Origin: Dethiosulfatibacter aminovorans DSM 17477
GTDB taxonomy: Bacteria; Bacillota; Clostridia; Tissierellales; Dethiosulfatibacteraceae
Reading direction: 5' to 3'
NCBI RefSeq assembly: GCF_900142005.1
Contig: NZ_FQZL01000007.1
Location: 1-64,000 of the forward strand
Length of the DNA stretch: 64,000 nt
The position numbers were made by a program, and so were the translations under genes. Shown in pieces: positions 1 to 8,420 of the stretch. Within the stretch, counting starts at the first letter, position 1, and each line of letters starts with the position of its first letter. The notes beneath the pieces are model-generated. The model had not been told where the DNA came from and made no database searches. It saw only the letters and a list, made by a program, of their open reading frames with translations.

Positions 1-118
1 TTCCGCGTTTTTTTACTTGTAGTCACTTGTTTTATGTGTATGTCTAGATTTATGTCGTTTTTTCTAGTTTTTGGTGATAGTTTTGCAATTACCTAATAGA
101 TCAATTTTTCATTTCAGT

Positions 119-985
119 TTAATTTGATATTTTTTCACCCAGCAAGCCATTAGGCTTGATGAGTATGATTACAATCAAAACAATAAATGCAATTGCATCC
201 TTTGGGAAAAATGATCCAATGTAAACCGCTGCATATGTTTCAGACAGTCCTATTATCAATCCTGCAACTACAGTTCCCAGTGGATTTCCAAGCCCACCCA
301 AAACTATTATGGCAAGCATCTTATATGCCGGTACGTCACCCATGGTAGGAAATATTGAATGATACAGGATAGCAACCATGATTCCCGCCGCTGCTGCAAA
401 TCCATAGCCTAGAAGAAAATTGGAAGCGACTACCTTTTTCGAATTGATTCCCATTGCTGTAGCTATGTCCTGGTCCAGTGCCGTGGCTTTCCACGCCAGT
501 CCGGCTCGACTTTTGTTCAGCAGCATCCATAGAAAAAGCAGGAACACAAATGTAAGAATAAGTATGAGAATCCATACTCCGCTGACTACAAGCTTTTCCG
601 TATTGATACCGCTGAATGCAACGGGAATATTGTATTCCTTGATTTGGGGTCCGGCTATAAGCCTGATGAACTCCTGAATAAATATGAATAATCCTATACT
701 GGCAATAAGCGGTACCAATGGCTGTTCTTTCATCAACGGCATGTATAGAAGCTTTTGAACTAGAACGCCAAACAAACCTGTCAAAAGCACTGCAACTAAA
801 AATGACAGTATGGCATTGCCGGTCAAGGTATACATAAGAAAAGCCGAATAGGCTCCAATAGTGTATGCCCCTGCATTTGAAATATCAAGTATTCCAAGTA
901 TCCCATAAACCAAAGTGGCTCCCATGGATGTCAATGCATAAATACTGCCCAATACTACTCCATTTATCAATTGTTGAAAAAACAT
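119..985 (-). CDS. livH: Branched-chain amino acid ABC transporter permease LivH
   Basis: An inner-membrane permease of the LivH type (288 residues), one of the two channel subunits of a branched-chain amino acid or related amide/carboxylate ABC importer. The protein is almost wholly hydrophobic. It opens with the family-typical FFQQLINGVVLGSIYAL segment and carries the GLGNPLGTVVAGLIIGL loop characteristic of this permease class. I start it at the ATG at 985, preceded by AAGGAGGG. A longer reading frame upstream lacks a ribosome site and starts in the livK-livH spacer. It follows livK, with a hairpin in the 67-bp gap. LivM and the two ATPases would be expected further downstream, outside the window. 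Family assignment is firm; the transported substrate is unknown. Confidence 0.9.
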   Translation of the reverse strand: MFFQQLINGVVLGSIYALTSMGATLVYGILGILDISNAGAYTIGAYSAFLMYTLTGNAILSFLVAVLLTGLFGVLVQKLLYMPLMKEQPLVPLIASIGLFIFIQEFIRLIAGPQIKEYNIPVAFSGINTEKLVVSGVWILILILTFVFLLFLWMLLNKSRAGLAWKATALDQDIATAMGINSKKVVASNFLLGYGFAAAAGIMVAILYHSIFPTMGDVPAYKMLAIIVLGGLGNPLGTVVAGLIIGLSETYAAVYIGSFFPKDAIAFIVLIVIILIKPNGLLGEKISN

Positions 986-1012
986 AACTCCCTCCTTAAA
1001 TATCTGTATAAA

Positions 1013-1044
1013 CCTTGCTGAATCGATTATCCGATCCAGCAAGG
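1013..1044 (-). promoter_or_regulatory. livK-livH intercistronic hairpin
   Basis: Perfect 8-bp stem CCTTGCTG/CAGCAAGG with an inner ATCG/CGAT pairing, directly after the livK stop. There is no U tract. Such hairpins often protect the binding-protein mRNA from 3' decay, so that livK is made in excess of the permease. Confidence 0.55.
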
Positions 1045-1052
1045 AAGTGTCT

Positions 1053-2255
1053 TTATTCTGTAGGAGGCTTGATTATGTTCTCATCGGAAATCTCACCGTA
1101 ATAATGGAACTGGCCATCACGGATTATTTGAACCTGAACTGTTTTCTCAACCTCTCCCAAGCTATTGTATCCTTTGATGATTCCAGTTACAGCTTCAATG
1201 TCTTTGATTTCATGAAGACCGTCCTTAATGGCTTCAGAATCAACTCCTGTCTGTTTCATGACATTGAACAGAACGGTAAATGCATCATATGTAGATGCAG
1301 CAACCATATTTGGTCTGTATCCATATTTTTCAGTAAAGGTACTGATAAACTCCTGTACGATTTCCCTGTCGGAATCCCTGTTGAGGTTTGTGGTTATTAT
1401 CACGTTCTCAGCTGCTTCTCCGGCAACACCAATAAATTGCACAGTTGCGTCTATACCCTCGGTTCCCATAATCTGCAGTCCAAGACCCAAATCACGAGCC
1501 TGCCTTACAATCTGGGATCCTTCTCCCGGATAAGCCGGCAAATACAACAGATCTGCATCAAGCTGCTTGATTTTAGTCAGAATAGGTGTAAACTCCTTTT
1601 CACCAAATGAAAACTTGTCAGTTGAAATGATTTCAGCTCCCAAAGATTCAGCCATCTCTGTGAAACTTTCAGAAAGAGTCGTACCGAAATCATTGTCAAC
1701 ATATAGTATGCTTATTTTCTTTGCGCCAAGCATGTCAACTGCAACTTTTCCACCTGCCCTTCCCTGGACGCTGCCTACAAATGACTGCCTGAATATGTAG
1801 TCACCTGTTTTTGTAATATCCGGATGGATTGCATATGAAGCTATCATAGGAATTCCAGCATCCTGATATACTGGAGCTGCAGCCCTTGTTGTACCGCTGT
1901 ATGATCCGCTTACTACAGCTATCACATTATCTTTTGTAGTCAATTTTTGAGCTACTGATACGGATTGTTTGGTATCAAATGCATCATCATAATCTACAAG
2001 GACAACTTCTCTTCCGTCAATGCCGCCTGAAGCATTAATGTTTTCAACTGCCAGTTTTGCTGCATTTAGTGAATTCTCTCCATCAGCAGCAACAGGTCCT
2101 GTTGTTGGAGCAAAAAAACCGACTTTTATTGGCTCTTTGCTTTCTTCGGTATCAGTATTCTCTTCTGCACCCTGACTGTTGTCTGCACAACCTGCCATGC
2201 TGAAAACCATCAAAACAACCAAAACAACTGCTAAAAATCTCTTGCTTAACTTCAT
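1053..2255 (-). CDS. livK: Branched-chain amino acid-type substrate-binding lipoprotein LivK
   Basis: Extracytoplasmic receptor (400 residues) of the periplasmic-binding-protein type I family that feeds LivH-type permeases. A lipoprotein signal with lipobox SMAGC predicts lipid attachment at about Cys23. It is followed by a short Glu-rich linker and the mature domain beginning IKVGFFAPTTGPVAADG, typical of LivK/AmiC-like proteins that bind amino acids, amides or short carboxylates. The start has GGGAGG eight bases upstream. A sigma-54 promoter lies 34 bases before the start codon, with two candidate activator sites further upstream. Expression is therefore probably tied to the activator gene at 10632-12329. 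The ligand cannot be told from sequence. Confidence 0.9.
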   Translation of the reverse strand: MKLSKRFLAVVLVVLMVFSMAGCADNSQGAEENTDTEESKEPIKVGFFAPTTGPVAADGENSLNAAKLAVENINASGGIDGREVVLVDYDDAFDTKQSVSVAQKLTTKDNVIAVVSGSYSGTTRAAAPVYQDAGIPMIASYAIHPDITKTGDYIFRQSFVGSVQGRAGGKVAVDMLGAKKISILYVDNDFGTTLSESFTEMAESLGAEIISTDKFSFGEKEFTPILTKIKQLDADLLYLPAYPGEGSQIVRQARDLGLGLQIMGTEGIDATVQFIGVAGEAAENVIITTNLNRDSDREIVQEFISTFTEKYGYRPNMVAASTYDAFTVLFNVMKQTGVDSEAIKDGLHEIKDIEAVTGIIKGYNSLGEVEKTVQVQIIRDGQFHYYGEISDENIIKPPTE

Positions 2256-2288
2256 AAAATCCTCCCATTAATGTTTTTACTTTAGTTT

Positions 2289-2304
2289 TGCAATTATTAT
2301 GCCA
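2289..2304 (-). promoter_or_regulatory. Sigma-54 (-24/-12) promoter of livK
   Basis: The minus strand reads TGGCATAATAATTGCA, which matches the sigma-54 consensus TGGCAYRNNNNTTGCW with GG and GC exactly ten bases apart. Transcription would start near 2278, leaving a leader of about 23 bases before livK. Confidence 0.85.
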
Positions 2305-2373
2305 CTCACATTCTTGGAAATAACCCTGCAAAATAGCTGTTTTATAAACATCGTATTCATTTTAAAAAAACAA

Positions 2374-2392
2374 GTGTACAATTCTTATACTT
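2374..2392. promoter_or_regulatory. Proximal activator site (UAS) upstream of livK
   Basis: Imperfect palindrome with core GTACAATTCTTATAC, 70-88 bp upstream of the -24 element. It matches the perfect palindrome at 2439-2457 at 12 of 15 core positions. It also resembles the site at 10490-10508 before the formate/nitrite channel gene. Inferred binding site of the activator encoded at 10632-12329. Confidence 0.6.
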
Positions 2393-2438
2393 TTGTTGTC
2401 TGCAAGCCTTCCTGTTCCTCGTCCATTATTTTTTGCCG

Positions 2439-2457
2439 TTGTATAAATTTTATACAA
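2439..2457. promoter_or_regulatory. Distal activator site (UAS) upstream of livK
   Basis: Perfect 19-bp palindrome TTGTATAAATTTTATACAA, 135-153 bp upstream of the sigma-54 promoter. This position is typical for binding sites of sigma-54 activators that act by DNA looping. A 15/19 match lies at 10556-10574, at nearly the same distance from the other sigma-54 promoter. Confidence 0.7.
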
Positions 2458-2458
2458 A

Positions 2459-2506
2459 ACAACAAAACCGACACCTTGCAAAATGCAAAAGTATCGGTTT
2501 CGTTGT
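2459..2506 (-). terminator. Terminator after the hydroxyacid dehydrogenase gene
   Basis: Hairpin with a stem of about 14 bp pairing ACAACRAAACCGA with TCGGTTTTGTTGT. On the minus strand it is followed by the T-rich tract TTTTGTATAAAATTT. It separates the hydroxy-acid cluster from the livK promoter region. Confidence 0.6.
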
Positions 2507-2565
2507 CGTCAGTTATTCAATCAGGAATTTTTCCGTCATTGCCTAATGTTACCCGTTAATATACA

Positions 2566-3507
2566 CTAATTCAGCACATTTATGGGGTTGTTCTCAATAA
2601 AGCTTCTTATATTTTCAATGCATAAATCCATTTTTGATATCAGCGCCTCGCTTGTGTTAAATCCTATGTGCGGCGTAATCACTACGTTATCCATTTTCAT
2701 CAATTCCTTTCCGCTTGGCGTATTCAATATGATATCATCAAGTCCTGCACCACCTATGCTTTTGTTTGCCAGGACTTCACACAAATCGTCCTGGTTTACT
2801 ATTCCTGCTCTTGCAGCATTGATAACAACCGAGTTTGGTTTCATTTGATCCAATTTCGATTTATCCAATATATTCTTAGTGGATTTCAATAGAGGCAAAT
2901 GCAAAGTCACTATATCACTTTTACATAACAGCTCATCATACCCTACATACTCAAGGCCTGTTTTACTGCTGAATTCATGATCAGGATAGGGATCATATCC
3001 CAGAATATTCATGTTGAATCCCGTTGCAATTTCTGCAACTCTTTTCCCTATGACTCCCGTTCCCACAATGCCCAATGTCTTTCCTGTCAATTCACTGCCG
3101 CTGAATCTGTCCCAGTTGAGTGCCTTGCTGGTTTTAACATCATTGCAGGCGACAGTTATCTTGCGTAAAACAGACAGCATCAATCCTATTGTCAGTTCTG
3201 CCACGGCATTCCTGGCATATCCTCTTACATTGGTCACTGCGATATCATTTCTTCTGGCAGCTTCCAGATTCAATTGATTATATCCGGTTGACCATAAGGC
3301 TATCATTCTGGTTTTTTTCAGGCTGCATAATATCTCATCGCTTATATTGGTAAATCCAACAATTAAAATATCTGCATTTACAGCTCTTTCCAAGATCTCC
3401 TGGTCATTTCCGGGATTATCGGCATATCTAATTACATTTCCCATTTTTCTTAATTCTTCAAGTTGCCTCTCACTTAAAGTCATTTCATCCAAAACAACAA
3501 TATTCAT
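2566..3507 (-). CDS. D-isomer-specific 2-hydroxyacid dehydrogenase
   Basis: NAD(P)-dependent oxidoreductase (313 residues) interconverting a D-2-hydroxy acid and its 2-keto acid. The Rossmann motif GIVGTGVIGKRVAE and following YDPYPD are clear at about residues 145-175. The substrate/NAD arginine sits in NAARAGIVNQDDL, and the catalytic His is in ITPHIGFNTSEA. The usual catalytic Glu motif (ALDVFxxEP) is replaced by GLDDIILNTP, so the Glu of the Arg-Glu-His triad appears missing. This may mean altered chemistry or substrate. It is the last gene of a minus-strand run with the LarA-like and aconitase-X genes, so it probably oxidises or reduces an intermediate of that pathway. Substrate unknown. 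Confidence 0.85.
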   Translation of the reverse strand: MNIVVLDEMTLSERQLEELRKMGNVIRYADNPGNDQEILERAVNADILIVGFTNISDEILCSLKKTRMIALWSTGYNQLNLEAARRNDIAVTNVRGYARNAVAELTIGLMLSVLRKITVACNDVKTSKALNWDRFSGSELTGKTLGIVGTGVIGKRVAEIATGFNMNILGYDPYPDHEFSSKTGLEYVGYDELLCKSDIVTLHLPLLKSTKNILDKSKLDQMKPNSVVINAARAGIVNQDDLCEVLANKSIGGAGLDDIILNTPSGKELMKMDNVVITPHIGFNTSEALISKMDLCIENIRSFIENNPINVLN

Positions 3508-3623
3508 ATTTCCCCCAATTATACTTGATTACTCTGTAGTGATCACCATGCAAAAAATATGATTAAGGCCCGCCAATCATGCAAATGAAAGGCAAGCCCA
3601 ATCTAACCAAGGTTGTTCCCAAA

Positions 3624-4907
3624 CTATAGAATCGGAAGGCATATGCCTCCTAAGGACAGAATCCCCACTTTACTGTCAGGATTTTCTGACAAAGCGGCAT
3701 CAACGGCATTTTGTAATGTATCTACCTTCTTATAATTCAGTATATCGCAGTCCTCATCCGAAAGCCCGTCGGTAACGACTGAAATTCTGGCTTTTTCTCT
3801 AATTCTGGAATTGCATATGGCTAAATCGGCTGAAATCAGATCCGCCTTCTCATCGTCAGGAGACAAGGTTTTTGCAAGATCGCGTGCTTCATCATAGGAT
3901 AGCTTTAGCCAGTCCCTGAATTTGGGATGATTGTGCGCCAATCCTTCTGTACATGGGGTTGCAAAAATTATGTGTCCACCTCTATTGACTGCAAAGTATG
4001 CTGATATCAATCCTTTCAGCGCCTGCCAATAATCTATGTCACATGGGAATGAGTTTACTACGACTATATCGGCCAGTTCAGGAATTTCTACACCATAAGA
4101 TTTTTTTGAAATCATGGCTCCTTCCCTGTGTGCTTTTATGAAATCACCGACTACAATATCAATGACTTCATTTTCATAGTTCTTGACCGTATTGATGATA
4201 AAACTCAATCCCACCTTTTTAGCAACTTTTTCCATGCCGGCTCTACAGGGGCTTTCGACATCACCCAGCGGGATCTCATCAAGCAGTGCTGCTGCTATGT
4301 GTGTAGCGGCAGTGGTTGAGTATCCACATATTCCCGGCTGGACTATCTTCGCTCCACCGGAAAATCCGGCATCTGAATGAGGTACTATGTTTCCTATACC
4401 TATAATAAAATCAAACTCCTGGACTTTCTTGTTTACATTTACGGGAATTCTTCTTTCTCCAACTTCAACAAATCCCAAATCCACCAAATCTTCTTTTTTA
4501 TCAAATTCGTGCTGGCTTATTTTAATTTTTCCATAGATTTCATTTCCAACTTTTTCAATGATTTCATCTTCCGTCATTATTCTATGGGTTCCCGGAGCTG
4601 TCAATATTTCTATGTTTTCAAGCTTTACATCAACATTGGTCAGGTACCCGATCAAAACGGGTAAAATCTTGTATACGGGCGTATCCCTAGTATTGTCTTC
4701 GATCAGTATCAAAATCTTATGGTCGGGACTGACCATCTCCTTCAGTCTTTTACATCCAGTTGGATTATCAAGTTTTTCAATCAACGTTTTTTCAAAATCG
4801 CTTATGGGAGAGATGTATTTCATGTCACCTTCAAATATTATATTTTTTTCAGGAATGTCAGCAGTGATTTCTTCATTGCCGTATTTGAGAGATATTTTTT
4901 TTGTCAT
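3624..4907 (-). CDS. LarA-family nickel-dependent racemase/epimerase
   Basis: Member of the LarA (DUF2088) family (427 residues), which racemises or epimerises alpha-hydroxy acids with a nickel-pincer nucleotide cofactor. Family landmarks are present: EDNTRDTP near residue 72, GTHRIMT (His that abstracts the proton), NIVPHSDAGFSGGAKIVQPG (second catalytic His and the Lys that carries the cofactor), and a downstream TTAATH His. The cofactor makers LarB, LarC and LarE are not in the window. It lies between the aconitase-X subunits and a D-2-hydroxyacid dehydrogenase, which suggests that it prepares one stereoisomer of a hydroxy acid for dehydration or oxidation. Lactate is only one possibility; malate and longer hydroxy acids are known substrates in the family. 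Confidence 0.85.
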   Translation of the reverse strand: MTKKISLKYGNEEITADIPEKNIIFEGDMKYISPISDFEKTLIEKLDNPTGCKRLKEMVSPDHKILILIEDNTRDTPVYKILPVLIGYLTNVDVKLENIEILTAPGTHRIMTEDEIIEKVGNEIYGKIKISQHEFDKKEDLVDLGFVEVGERRIPVNVNKKVQEFDFIIGIGNIVPHSDAGFSGGAKIVQPGICGYSTTAATHIAAALLDEIPLGDVESPCRAGMEKVAKKVGLSFIINTVKNYENEVIDIVVGDFIKAHREGAMISKKSYGVEIPELADIVVVNSFPCDIDYWQALKGLISAYFAVNRGGHIIFATPCTEGLAHNHPKFRDWLKLSYDEARDLAKTLSPDDEKADLISADLAICNSRIREKARISVVTDGLSDEDCDILNYKKVDTLQNAVDAALSENPDSKVGILSLGGICLPIL

Positions 4908-4936
4908 TATGAAGACCTCCTTGAGTCGATTTAAAA

Positions 4937-5341
4937 TTATTTAAAAGTAATGAGCTCCTTATCCGCATTAAGCTCAATATGTTCACTGGATTTTATCATC
5001 TCATAGAACTCACTGTCGACACTATCGACCATTGGGATTTCCATTACGATCGCTCCCGATACAAGAACAGGATCGGGATATTCGACAATTATTCCCAGTG
5101 GCGCATTATCGTGCTTGGCCAATTTGAACAAGCCGTCTGCCTGAACCACCGAACTTCCTTTTCCCGACGGCATAACAAGAATTTTACCGGCTATGCTTTT
5201 GCCTTCAAGGGAATGATTCTTTTCGACTACAACTCCTGTTTCAGGTTCAACAAGATAGAAGCAAACTGCATCTTCTGATACTATTACATTTCCTTCAGAT
5301 ACTCCTTCTGAAATCATTCGGCATTTGATATCTTTTTTCAT
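4937..5341 (-). CDS. Aconitase X small (swivel) subunit, DUF126
   Basis: Small subunit (134 residues) of a two-subunit aconitase-X-type dehydratase. The swivelling domain shows MPSGKGSS and the KHDNAPLGIIVEYPDPVLVSGAIV stretch typical of DUF126. I chose the ATG at 5341, which gives MKKDIKCRMISEG and has GGGGAGG upstream. It overlaps the stop of the large subunit as TAATG, so translation is coupled. Known aconitase-X enzymes dehydrate cis-3-hydroxy-L-proline (bacteria) or phosphomevalonate (archaea). The neighbouring LarA-like gene suggests a hydroxy-acid substrate here. Confidence 0.88.
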   Translation of the reverse strand: MKKDIKCRMISEGVSEGNVIVSEDAVCFYLVEPETGVVVEKNHSLEGKSIAGKILVMPSGKGSSVVQADGLFKLAKHDNAPLGIIVEYPDPVLVSGAIVMEIPMVDSVDSEFYEMIKSSEHIELNADKELITFK

Positions 5342-6558
5342 TATTTCAGCACCTCCCCTTTGATTGCTGCGTCTACACATTCTTCCAATGGTCTGATGAT
5401 AAACTTTATATTTCTTATTTCATTGTAATATGCACATTTCGGCGAGTCCGTTATTCCTGTCTTTCCGTAATATGGCTGCCAGCAAGGAGGTACATCTATG
5501 CATGTACTGTCAATCATGTTTCCTCCCGCTCTTTGAATAATGTTCAAATAGCCCATTTTCTGTGCCAATTGCTTCGTCAGGGTACTTGTTAAAATCCAAA
5601 AATCAACGGCAAGCCTTTTGCCTTCCAGTTTTTTAGCTATGGTTGCAACCTGGGAAATTGTCAAATGGGGACATCCAAACATTGCGAAATCTATTTTTCC
5701 AGGTTCACCGCACAATGATTTTCTTACCCTTTCAATGTCTTCATTTGTTATGGTTATTTTTTTCTTTATCTTGTTGTTTCCGAATGCCTCTTCCAAAGTC
5801 CTGGCTTCAGGTGTAATTCCAACAACGTGATACATGGATACCGCACCGGAGGTATTCAGCTGTGCTCCAAAGTTCATGAATCCTTCCGGAGTCGGTCTTT
5901 TGTCAATTCCGGTAAATACCGGTATTTCCAATCCCTTGTACTTTTGCGGATAGCACCATCCAAGAAGCTGATAGTCAAAATCATCTTTGATATCCGCCTC
6001 CACTTCAACCAGTATCTCACCTTTTCTGTTTTCATCAAGAAGAAGATCATATTCCGGTACTCTTCCTGTTATGGCTGCACAAAGGGCACTCCATGAAGAT
6101 TCTCTGTTGCTTCTTGCTCCCAAGACTGAATTTACATAAGGAGTGGCGCTTGATTCTGAAAATGATATCACTTCTCCAAAGCCAGGCACGTTCTGCTGCA
6201 GGTACGGAGTACAATTGAATGTCAATGTAGCACCGATTTTTTTGTATGCTTCATTTGTAGCTGATACAATATCAACTCCTGCATCGGGTACTTCAAATAG
6301 ATGTTCCTTCAGATATCCTATGTTTATACTTGGATTGACGGTCGGTGATATCTTGCATCTCGCTCCCTTATTAAGCAGTTTTTCAACAAACCATAAGTCT
6401 GCATCCTGTGCGCTTAAAGCTACGTGTGTTCTGGTTATTTCTACCATTCTTTTTGCGTTGAACGCCTTTCCCAATCCCACTTGGATTTTCATCGCCAGTG
6501 CAACACCTTCACCGTGCTTGCCATCCAGCATGTCTTGTTCGTATTTTGTCAGTTCCAC
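5341..6558 (-). CDS. Aconitase X large catalytic subunit, DUF521
   Basis: Catalytic iron-sulfur subunit (405 residues) of aconitase X. It shows the usual order of conserved segments: an N-terminal region with MLDGKHGEGVALAMKIQVGLG, then FNCTPYLQQNVPGFGE, SATPYVNSVLGARSNRES, MFGCPHLT, and a C-terminal STCIDVPP with SPKCAYY. These supply the cysteines expected to hold the cluster. Substrate differences within the family involve only a few residues, so the exact substrate is not predictable by eye. It sits directly downstream of a sodium symporter that may import the substrate and is translationally coupled to the small subunit. Confidence 0.9.
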   Translation of the reverse strand: MELTKYEQDMLDGKHGEGVALAMKIQVGLGKAFNAKRMVEITRTHVALSAQDADLWFVEKLLNKGARCKISPTVNPSINIGYLKEHLFEVPDAGVDIVSATNEAYKKIGATLTFNCTPYLQQNVPGFGEVISFSESSATPYVNSVLGARSNRESSWSALCAAITGRVPEYDLLLDENRKGEILVEVEADIKDDFDYQLLGWCYPQKYKGLEIPVFTGIDKRPTPEGFMNFGAQLNTSGAVSMYHVVGITPEARTLEEAFGNNKIKKKITITNEDIERVRKSLCGEPGKIDFAMFGCPHLTISQVATIAKKLEGKRLAVDFWILTSTLTKQLAQKMGYLNIIQRAGGNMIDSTCIDVPPCWQPYYGKTGITDSPKCAYYNEIRNIKFIIRPLEECVDAAIKGEVLK

Positions 6559-6626
6559 AATTTACCTCCATTAAGTTGATTTTTTACTATGCCTCCTCTG
6601 CATCAACAAAGGAGGCATAGTATTAA

Positions 6627-8105
6627 TTAAGATTTTGATGCATTAGATTCTATATTTTCTTCAAGACCTTTTGCTTTTCTCAAAAATGCATCGGCCTTTT
6701 CATACTCGGGTTCAGTAAGCAAACTGACTCCAAAATACAGTATAACTGCAATTGCCAGCCCGTAGAGCAATCTGTAGGGCCATCCCGGCCATGGTGTAGG
6801 CAAATTCATACCAAGATCCGCTAAAGTATTGTAAAGTACAAATGCAGACCCTCCAAACATACTTGCCAATGCTCCTTTTGTATTTCCTCGCCTCCAGACA
6901 AATCCCATAATGAGGGGAGTGAAAACTCCGCACATGATAATATCGCTGGACATCCACAGTACCCATAATATATTCCTCAATTTGAATGCTATGAGAAGTC
7001 CACATACAGTTATGATGACAGTACCTATCATACCTACCCTGACAACTTTCTTGTTATCTGCATCAGGATTTATTAACTTACGATAAATGTCTTCCGTAAT
7101 CGTCAACGATCCAGTGTTAATGGCGGTATCCATAGTGGACATAAGAGCTGCACCTACACCCAAGAAAATCAGTGCTCCCATAGCCGGGCTCATCATTGTT
7201 GTCGCAAGGGTTGCAACGACTCCACCTTCCGGCATTGTATCAAACAATACTGCGCCTGTAAGTCCTGTAATTAACGTAACGGCTCCTAATGGAACAAATG
7301 CTACTGCCGCTATAACCAACATGTCCCTTGCATCACTGGGATTTCTAGCCGCATTGATTCTTTGCCATACATCAGCTGAGATAACCCATCCAAGACCAAA
7401 GGATATGACATACATAATATTTGTTCCAAAATTCTCAAACAGATTAAAATATTGAATTCCGTTAACAGCTGATTTTGCATGCAATGCTGACACCATGTTG
7501 CCGAATCCTCCAACCTTTACAAGACCGGTAACCATCAATATCAGCATTCCTGCCAGGAGAAACCAAAACTGTACCATGTCGGTGATTACTACCCCTTTAA
7601 ATCCACTCAACAATGCGTAAATCAAAACAATAATAACTCCAAATAATATCGCACCAACATATGTAAATCCTAAATATGTTGAAAAGAACATACCCATGGA
7701 AACCATTTGTGCAGCCGCCCAGGTAACCATATACCAAATAACAATTATTGATACAAAACTACCTGAAAGTTTGTTGTATCTCATGTCCATTATCTTAACC
7801 TGTGATATGACTCCAAGTTTTCTAATCATTACAGCAAAGAAAATCAATATTACAGGAGCCAGTGCATTTGGACCGCTTGTAACCCAAAATGCTCCTATTC
7901 CCGAATTATAAGTTTCATTGGCAGTAACCAAACATGATGATCCTCCGTACCAGGAAGCAATGAAGGTCAATGCCAGTGCCCATTTAGAAAAGGATCTCCC
8001 AGCTAAAAAATAGTCCTCGGAATCCTCCACATTCCTGTCCTTCAAGGAAATAAACAACAAAACAACAAAGTAAATAAGCAAAAAGATAATTGATAAGTTT
8101 CTCAT
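6627..8105 (-). CDS. Sodium:solute symporter (SSS family)
   Basis: Membrane transporter of the sodium:solute symporter family (492 residues, about 13 hydrophobic segments). The N-terminus has YFLAGRSFSKWALALTFIASWYGG, and the centre has GWVISADVWQRINAARNPSDAR, both typical of the SSS fold. Relatives carry sugars, proline, pantothenate or organic acids. It is the first gene of the minus-strand hydroxy-acid cluster and is divergent from a LysR gene, so it probably imports that pathway's substrate. The start ATG has AGGAGG upstream. Confidence 0.88.
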   Translation of the reverse strand: MRNLSIIFLLIYFVVLLFISLKDRNVEDSEDYFLAGRSFSKWALALTFIASWYGGSSCLVTANETYNSGIGAFWVTSGPNALAPVILIFFAVMIRKLGVISQVKIMDMRYNKLSGSFVSIIVIWYMVTWAAAQMVSMGMFFSTYLGFTYVGAILFGVIIVLIYALLSGFKGVVITDMVQFWFLLAGMLILMVTGLVKVGGFGNMVSALHAKSAVNGIQYFNLFENFGTNIMYVISFGLGWVISADVWQRINAARNPSDARDMLVIAAVAFVPLGAVTLITGLTGAVLFDTMPEGGVVATLATTMMSPAMGALIFLGVGAALMSTMDTAINTGSLTITEDIYRKLINPDADNKKVVRVGMIGTVIITVCGLLIAFKLRNILWVLWMSSDIIMCGVFTPLIMGFVWRRGNTKGALASMFGGSAFVLYNTLADLGMNLPTPWPGWPYRLLYGLAIAVILYFGVSLLTEPEYEKADAFLRKAKGLEENIESNASKS

Positions 8106-8420
8106 AAATTCCTCCTAAAATTAACAATATGTATATAATGAATATCTTTCATTTAATCTTATCCCCTCTAATAATAACTATTGTTTATATCAATCAATTA
8201 TTAAATGAATTAGATATTCTTATTGTTTAGTGCCATAATTCAGATTAATTATTTTATTAAAGAAAATTAAGCTTATGAAATGATGGATTTTCTGTCATGT
8301 TCATCACTGAAGTATTTATTTGTTGCGTTCTTGTAATATATAGTATAATATAGTATTTAACATAAGTAAAATTCATGTTTTTAATGTTTGCATTAAAATT
8401 TCTCATGCGAGGTTGTTTAG
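8106..8420. promoter_or_regulatory. Divergent control region between symporter operon and lysR
   Basis: AT-rich 315-bp spacer. On the plus strand, TTGCGT at 8323 and TAATAT at 8346 (17-bp spacing) form a plausible lysR promoter. On the minus strand, TTGATT and TTATTA 17 bp apart (about 8170-8200) could drive the symporter operon. They lie within an AATAAT/AATTATT inverted repeat that could be a LysR box. The sequence TATTGTTTA occurs twice, near 8177 and 8221. No convincing sigma-54 promoter is present. Confidence 0.45.

Noticed and set aside
1047-1610. 187-codon plus-strand frame opposite livK
   Set aside because: It is fully antisense to a clear livK gene, has no ribosome site, and its composition is that of a shadow frame.
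8220-8235. Sigma-54 promoter before the sodium symporter (TGGCACTAAACAATAA on the minus strand)
   Set aside because: The -24 half is good, but the required GC at -12 is TA, and no activator palindromes are nearby.
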